Below are positions 58,330 through 64,000 of a stretch of 64,000 bases of DNA, one piece after another (the stretch's first letter is position 1; every line of letters starts with the position of its first letter). The DNA is from Heterotrichella gracilis (lineage: Eukaryota > Sar > Xanthophyceae > Tribonematales > Xanthonemataceae). The DNA lies in NCBI GenBank assembly GCA_032358255.1, contig JAULBX010015533.1, forward strand, positions 62,001 to 126,000. The letters run 5' to 3'. Under the pieces are notes generated by a model, which saw only the letters and a program-made list of their open reading frames with translations, had not been told where the DNA came from and did no database searches. The position numbers and the translations under genes are program-made.

Positions 58330-59442
58330 ATGAGCAAGGCAAGGAAGCACGTAACCCTAGCTGCTCTCCAGGACAATGCGGAGCCTCCCATAGAAGGGCA
58401 ACGAATAGTCAAAGCGCTAGGCAGCAGGGGAGGCAACCTAGTGGAGGTGAGCTGAGCGCCCACAACGGTTGCAGTGTACATATGCATGCATATAGAGGCC
58501 TGGACTCCATGTGCATATGCATGCATATAGAGTCACTGCAGTGGGTGTGCTCCTTGGTAAAGCAGCTGGGCTGGTTGCCAGCAACTGCAGGTAATGGCAG
58601 TTTATTTGCTCATACCATACACCGTGGCACATTGGCCACATGCTTGCCAGCCCACTGTCCATCTCACACTTATAGGGCAACTGATTCCACCCAAGCACCA
58701 TAAAAGGTCCACTGCATCCCAACAGGTTGAGTACCCTGGCGGCAGTACATCGTTTGTGTTGCTGCCCGCAAGATTCAATAAAAAGATATGGGTGCGGCGT
58801 GGTGGGTACCTGGTCATTGAAGACGCGATGTTGGAAGACGACCAGAAGACCCGGATCACTGGCACCATTGTGCACATACTGCATGAGAGCCAGGAGAAGC
58901 AGCTGCGGAAAATGGCTGGTGTATGGCCGCCGGAGTTTGAGACATCAAGCAGCAACGATACAACGGCAGAGATCACAGAGCGGCTTGCAGGTACAGTCAC
59001 GCCTGGCAGGCCAATCAACCCCAACACTTCCAAGTGGAATGCAGTAGCGGGGTTTGCACATGCGTGTTGACTGCCACTGCGGTTGGATCCTCTACCCCAT
59101 GGATGACATGTGCTCATGTGTATGCAGTGAGCACTATGCACGTGGTGGCCATGCAGTGCATCGATTCAAGCATGAGTCTTGCCACACACCACCACCCAGC
59201 ATGATGCACATAACCCAGTCAATGCAGCATGATTTATGACATTCTGCGCTTGTGCAGGGGCAAGCATCAGCAATCGCGATCATGGGGAGGCATCATCAAA
59301 GTCACCGCAGGATCCAGCAGCTGCGGATGGTGATGTGAGCGAAACAGATTCCGAAGATGGCCTGCCCCCATTGGAAGCTAACACCAACAGGCGGGTGATC
59401 GAGTATGAAGTGAGCAGTTCCGATTCAGACTCTAATGATTAA
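58330..59442 (+). CDS. EIF1AD: EIF1A-domain-containing protein (EIF1AD homologue)
   Basis: Three exons (58330-58446, 58726-58990, 59258-59442) give about 188 residues, near the family size of about 165. The start MSKARKHVTLAAL matches the EIF1AD N-terminus (MSKATKRKHV). The S1-like/OB-fold eIF1A domain shows QRIVKALGSRGGNLVEVEYP, FVLLPARFNKKIWVRRGGYL and VIEDAMLEDDQKTRITGTIV. A KMAGVWPPEF motif matches the family's EGFWPEAF. The tail is acidic and Ser-rich (VSETDSEDGLPPLEANTNRR then SSSDSDSND), with the family's NTNRR motif intact. EIF1AD is a nuclear/cytosolic RNA-binding protein implicated in small-subunit ribosome maturation. An upstream in-frame extension is open but the chosen ATG gives the conserved N-terminus. 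Confidence 0.92.
58478..58535. repeat. tandem duplication in EIF1AD intron 1
   Basis: Two copies of a unit containing CATATGCATGCATATAGAG lie about 37 bases apart near the start of the intron. The unit is itself palindromic (ATATGCATGCATAT). Confidence 0.85.
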
Positions 59443-59938
59443 TATGTGAAGGGTACATGCAAGCTATCGATGCTTACGTGGGATCACCTGTGGGCCACAC
59501 TGTATGCCATTGTACATGTATTCGATTGACTAAGACAAATAGAAAATTGCATGTCATTGGCAACTATGGCGAGTATGTCCTGGCCCATTTGGCAGCTCCC
59601 TTTATTATGATAGTCATTAGAGTTATTGATGTGACATTGCTAACAAATTATTTTTTGGAATCTTGGCTGTTTGATTCATCACATTGACAATGCGGTGAAA
59701 ATTTATGCATCATGCACGGTGCGAAACAGGCCACAGTAATAAATAGATGCTCAACGGACACTAGTGGACAGGATACTCTCTCCCTTGCTGCTGGGGGTGC
59801 AGCTGACATGTCAAGCACCCATACGCAGCGTACACTGTCATAAAAAATATGCAAAAAGCCATCTCGTTCATGAACAAAGGCTGGCAAATACCATCATAGC
59901 CATGCAGTCATTGCCATGGTGTAATCAGCCCAGCCCAC
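59443..59938. other. intergenic, convergent ends of EIF1AD and phytochelatin synthase
   Basis: This is probably only 3' untranslated sequence on both sides, and no gene is seen. Confidence 0.5.
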
Positions 59939-62758
59939 CTACGATGCCTGCGCATATTCTTGCTCATGTGGCTCGTGCACATGTGCCTCTTGGCCATCCG
60001 CTGTCTGCCAGTCGGGCAGGAGCTGCCATTGCGCCCGCAAGTACTCCACCTGCAAGCAAATGAGAAGTATTCATGAAGGCACCCAAAACTTGCTGCAGCG
60101 TCGGGTTACTCATGTTCATGAATGGGTGTGCGAATCAGTTGCACCGCATGAAGGAAAGCCATAAAAAAGCTTACAAACGCAGACTGACAACCGAGTCAGG
60201 ACATGGCAAATGCACAACAAAAACCGTTGGCAACCATTCACAGCAGTTTGTACCTCGATAGCCACCAGGCTGGACCTTGAGGTGTCCACCAGCTTCAGCA
60301 CATGCTCCCTCAGCTCCGGGTCAGTGAGGGTGTTCCACAGGTGCAGTGGGGCCAGCAGCAGCAGCATGCAGATCCTCTCAGGCAGAAGCTGCACCTCAAA
60401 CTCCAGCGCAGGGGCCTCCTCTGGAGCGGGGTTGCAGCAGGAGGAGCCAGAGGTGCCACAGTCATCTTTGCCATCAGATGTGCGCTCAACAGGGCGATCA
60501 GGGATGGCTTCTGAGACAATCTGCATGGAATTTTCACCGCATTATGGTGGTTGGAGCGGAGCTTCACGGGGAGGGGGGCGTTGGGAGGTGTGGATGCAAT
60601 AATCCTCATGCACACAGCCATCACAAAAAAGCAACCCATTAGTTGCCTTGAGATCATTGTGAATGCTATTAGAGAATAATCCCAAAGCATAAATGCAAAA
60701 ACAGCCCAGCAAGTATCAACTTTCCAGAATTAATACCTTGAACAGCTGGGTTGCCCTTAGCTCCGTTAGAAAGTGATCTACTGCCTGGACATTTGTGCAC
60801 ACTCTGCCGGGGCAGTCTGACGAATGCGCTTTGCGGGTTGCAAGGAACTGCTGCACGCTGGTCAGTGGAACAGCCGCCAGTAGCCCGAGAATCACGCTGG
60901 CAGCTGTTTCGGTGCTGGAGGCATTGAACTGCTGCAGTATGGCTGGCAGGGAAGTGTTGAGGTAGTACTCCGCAGCTGGCCAATCCCTGACAGCAGAGGG
61001 TTCAGGTTTCAGGGTAACCTTTAGGGTAAACTTCTTGTGGCACTGCAGAGGGTTTGAGTGTGGCATGCACGATGCCAACCGAGGGCTGTGCAAGCTTACT
61101 TAGTAGCCACGAGCTTGCACACGGATGCAAAACAGCAAATTGCTAGGCACAGGATTTGATACATTCATAGTACTGCCTGCTCCATGCGCACCTGCTCCGC
61201 AAATCCAGCGTGAACAGCACCGAGTCCATCTGCCTGTGTGCTCCAAGCTTCAGGAAGCCCCGCGGCTGGTTGGTGCTGGAATCCAGCGCTGCCATTGCAT
61301 CAAACAGGGTCGCCAGGGAAACCCAGTGTGGTGGGTACTTGAACCTGTGCCCGGCATCTCAATCGGAAATGGACTTTCACCACGCAGACACATCAAATTG
61401 AAAATGTTGAGCAGGGAATGCATTTTAGGATAAATTGCCGTGCTGGCTTAGGTGTAGCGCATAGCCTACCTAGCAGTTACTGCCTGCCTACATGAAGATC
61501 CAATAACAACAGAGGCCACACCCGTGCAATCCTTTCCTTCACAAGCCGCAGCCACGCCCAAGCCCCATGCTTACCCCCGGCAAATAGGTCCCTCAGGGTG
61601 GATGCAATAGCGCCTACCTAGCAGTATCCAGGATGAGCACCAGGTCCCTGCCTGCATGGTAACCGCCAATGGGGCTGAAATGCCCGTCCCCAGTCTGCAG
61701 GAATTTCTTGCGGCTGTAGGACACCACGATGTGGTCGTTGAAGCCGTCCGACTCGCAGGCGCTGCGCACCATACGCCTGAACTCCCCCAGTGATACTGAG
61801 CCGTGCTGGAAGACCTCCACCCGGGCACCGTTGCACCTTGCCAAACACGCTGCCTGCACACGCAAATGGTTGGTGTCAGCTCAGGCAACCGCATACATTT
61901 AACTGTGGGAATTATTATTGCAGAAACGCAGGCAAATGCATACATACAAAATTTGTGGGCATTTGACTGTGCTGTCAGCTCAGACTCCGCATACATTTAC
62001 ATCCATGTAATTCCCACACAATTATTAGATTGAAATTTACGGTATTATCATTCATTACTCGTGGGGTCTGCAAACTGGTAGCTGTTGGCTCACCTGTTGC
62101 AAGGTGATACCCTCCAGCGCCACCTTGTCAAGAGGCAAGCAGCAGTCCAGCATGTGCTCGTGGAACCAGCGCCAGGGCCCCTTCCAGGTGCGCCGCGGGT
62201 CGATGGACAGCGTGTTGAGCACCATGGCCACACTGGCCAAACCACAAAAGGCAGGCTCATCCTGGGTGCGGAACTGCTCTATCAACTTGAAGAAGTTCTC
62301 CATGGTGCCGTCAGCCAGGGCCTCGCTGAACAGCTGTTTTCCTGTGGAAGGACCCAATATTATGACACAAATCAGCAATAGGAGGTTTGGTTCATGCTTT
62401 GGACTGGGCTGCTCCTATATCACTTGCTGAAGTGGAAGAGTAGCAGGAGAGTGCAGTGGGACTCACCCTCTTTTGAGCTGAAAGCAGTGGCTGGTGGGCA
62501 GGGCAGCTCTCGCTTGTAAAAGGTGGTGGACGTGCCAGGCGTAGAGGCTGTCAGCTGCATCCTTGTATCACTTGTGAAAGGTGAGACTGCAGGTTCAGGC
62601 AGGTGACCGTGTGGGGCTCTATTGGAGCTGCATTCTTGCTTGCTGCCCAGCACGGCAGCGGCAGGAGCCACTGTGATAGCTGGAAAAGTCCTGATCCCGT
62701 CAATGATATGGCTGGATCTCACGACGTTGAGCAGCTGGCGCCCAGAGCTGCTCCGCAT
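59939..62758 (-). CDS. PCS1: phytochelatin synthase
   Basis: Seven exons (62467-62758, 62094-62341, 61618-61853, 61192-61344, 60737-60986, 60254-60520, 59939-60049) give about 518 residues. The enzyme is a papain-like gamma-glutamylcysteine dipeptidyl transpeptidase that polymerises glutathione into metal-binding phytochelatins. The catalytic triad is intact: Cys about 130 ([14 protein letters not shown]), His about 238 ([16 protein letters not shown]) and Asp about 256 ([17 protein letters not shown]). Triad spacing of 108 and 18 residues is like plant enzymes. [16 protein letters not shown] is also conserved. The C-terminal half ([33 protein letters not shown]; Cys pair GSSCCNP) matches the variable regulatory domain. 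The N-terminal region of about 95 residues before the domain is longer than in land plants and could be a targeting peptide. The gene is head-to-head with a pfkB kinase. Confidence 0.95.
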
Positions 62759-63378
62759 TGTCTATTCTGTGACATATGCGCCAGTGATAGGGCCCCAACC
62801 ACCTTGCAGTCCACTTCAGCTGGGGCAATGCCCAAGGGTTTGGGACTGCCTGGGTAGTAAGACTGGTTACCCGAGTAAGTTTGAAAACGTGTTAGCAGAT
62901 GTGTTTGGAGCTGGGGGTTTTGCAGAACGTCGATGACCCCAAGCTTGTCCGCCGCTTGAAGGTGAATGCCCAAGAAGATGCATGCATGCAATACAAAACA
63001 TGCAGGCGATTGTTACGCGCAGCGTCAAGGTACTACAAACACTCAAACGCTCTTTGGGTACTTCTGTTGAGCTAGAATTGTAGAGCGTGGGTCTGACGGA
63101 GTTGCTGCTCTTGTGAGTTTGAACTCCGGCCCACCTCCCGCGCCCTCTTGATTGCATGCATATTGTATTGGTGCTGCTGACTCTGCTGCTGTGAAGGCCA
63201 CTTCAGGGTTTGAACTTGTAGAGGTTTACAAGTGATTTTCGGGGAACTTCATGCTCTGACAGCTGCTTACATTGTGAAGCCTTTGCTCCTGTGGAACCTG
63301 GTGATAGCGGCATGGCGGCAGTGTTTGTGGCGTTCCGTTGCAATCGTGGACTGTAAGCTTGCAGAACATGGTTTAGAT
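62759..63378. promoter_or_regulatory. putative bidirectional promoter, phytochelatin synthase / pfkB kinase
   Basis: About 620 bases separate the divergent starts. The segment contains a tRNA-like stretch near 63068-63140. No metal-responsive element could be identified with confidence. Confidence 0.4.
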
Positions 63379-64000
63379 ATGGGTGGGGGTGGCATCCCTC
63401 GCAGCGTGAAGGCTCGTTGCGGCGGTATGGGGTTGCAGGGGTTCTTTCGCACCACAGTCCAATCAAACAGCACAGTTCAACATGGTCCTACATTTGCCCT
63501 TGCAAACAACTCAATTGCACGCCGTTTTTCCTGTCATTGTGTTTCAACCGGAAGTGACAGCATCAGTATCTCTTCAAATGGAAAGGCCGCCAACGAGGTA
63601 CAGACCAAGGCGTACGATGTCATTGCATTGGGCAACCTCTGTGTGGACATAGTGCAAGAGGTGGACAGCTTGCCATCCAGCAGCAAGCAGGAAAGGCGGG
63701 AGCTCTTGGCTAACCTGACAGCTGCCCCACCACCCACCAGCGCTTGGGAAGCAGGGGGCAATGCAAACTTCATGATCGCTGCAGCGAGATTGGGGATGCG
63801 GGTGGCCTCTGTGGGACACATTGGCGCGGACGTCTATGGCAACTTCCTGCGGTCAATCTTGAACGTAAGTAATTAAGGCATGAACTTACACCTCAAGAAT
63901 AGTTTGTAATGGGTCCCCGGCCTGCCTCCATAGCATCCGCCCTCAGTTACAGTGGCATAAACGGAACACCCACCTCACCCACAGGACGAGAAGATTACTG
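63379..64000 (+). CDS. pfkB-family carbohydrate kinase, truncated by right window edge
   Basis: Exon 1 (63379-63864) ends at a GTAAGT donor in phase 0, and exon 2 starts at 63985 (DEKIT...) and leaves the window. After an N-terminus of about 75 residues rich in Ser, Arg and Gly and poor in acids (possible plastid transit peptide), the ribokinase/fructokinase fold begins with YDVIALGNLCVDIVQEVDSLP. It continues with AWEAGGNANFMIAAARLGMRVASVGHIGADVYGNFL, which holds the pfkB signature-1 glycine motif. PfkB enzymes phosphorylate sugars or nucleosides, and the substrate cannot be told because the C-terminal DTTGAGD signature is outside the window. The frame is open further upstream without another convincing ATG, and 63427 is an alternative start. 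Confidence 0.85.

Noticed and set aside
1-64000. Virus-like, retrotransposon or complete DNA-transposon sequence
   Set aside because: No reverse transcriptase, integrase, transposase, capsid or long terminal repeat signature was recognised on either strand.

Overview
This window is nuclear DNA of a green alga (chlorophyte), most likely a trebouxiophyte. That placement is inferred from gene content and was not tested. Nearly every gene is split by many short GT-AG introns, plant-type CCCTAAA/TTTAGGG motifs are scattered through introns, and the proteins are plant/algal in type: chloroplast-type threonine deaminase with ACT-like domains, phytochelatin synthase, expansin-like and fasciclin wall proteins, and an SnRK2-like kinase. 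I saw no rRNA, CRISPR array, complete transposon or virus-like element. One 100-base assembly gap (1546-1645) lies inside a TTTAC microsatellite.

Layout. 0-8 kb: a secreted cupredoxin gene cut by the left edge (minus), the gapped microsatellite, about 3.5 kb without a supported gene, then a secreted Ala/Gly-rich fasciclin-domain protein (plus). 9-16 kb: EMC7 (minus) head-to-head with a 12-exon threonine deaminase (plus). 17-25 kb (minus): a protein kinase and, directly upstream, an hnRNP U-like SPRY/P-loop protein. All splice phases agree across the junction, so these could be one fused gene. 25-28 kb holds no supported gene. 28-30 kb: an SnRK2-like kinase (plus) with an apparent one-base frameshift, followed by a decayed extra copy of the last threonine-deaminase exon. 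31-36 kb: an aquaporin (minus) head-to-head with a TOPORS-like RING E3 ligase (plus). 37-44 kb: two tandem expansin-like genes, the second with a long Ser-Pro-Lys tail, and an unrecognised open frame between them. 45-58 kb (minus): a 27-exon neuropathy-target-esterase/PNPLA6-type phospholipase with three cyclic-nucleotide-binding-like domains, head-to-head with an EIF1AD homologue (plus). 60-64 kb: phytochelatin synthase (minus) head-to-head with a pfkB sugar kinase (plus) that runs off the right edge.

The genes do not form one pathway. They cover amino-acid synthesis, membrane-protein insertion, lipid turnover, metal detoxification, signalling, wall remodelling and RNA/translation functions. 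Four adjacent pairs are divergently arranged with start codons only about 0.5-0.65 kb apart. The exon models were built by hand from domain continuity and splice-site phase. In every complete model except the SnRK2-like gene the exon lengths sum to a whole number of codons.

The most unusual signals are these: (1) 80-91 bp tandem duplications that span exon/5'-splice-site junctions in three unrelated genes, with the copied exon ends still encoding similar peptides; (2) the possible SPRY/P-loop/kinase fusion; (3) telomere-type motifs close to intron donors; (4) the dispersed copy of a threonine-deaminase exon.
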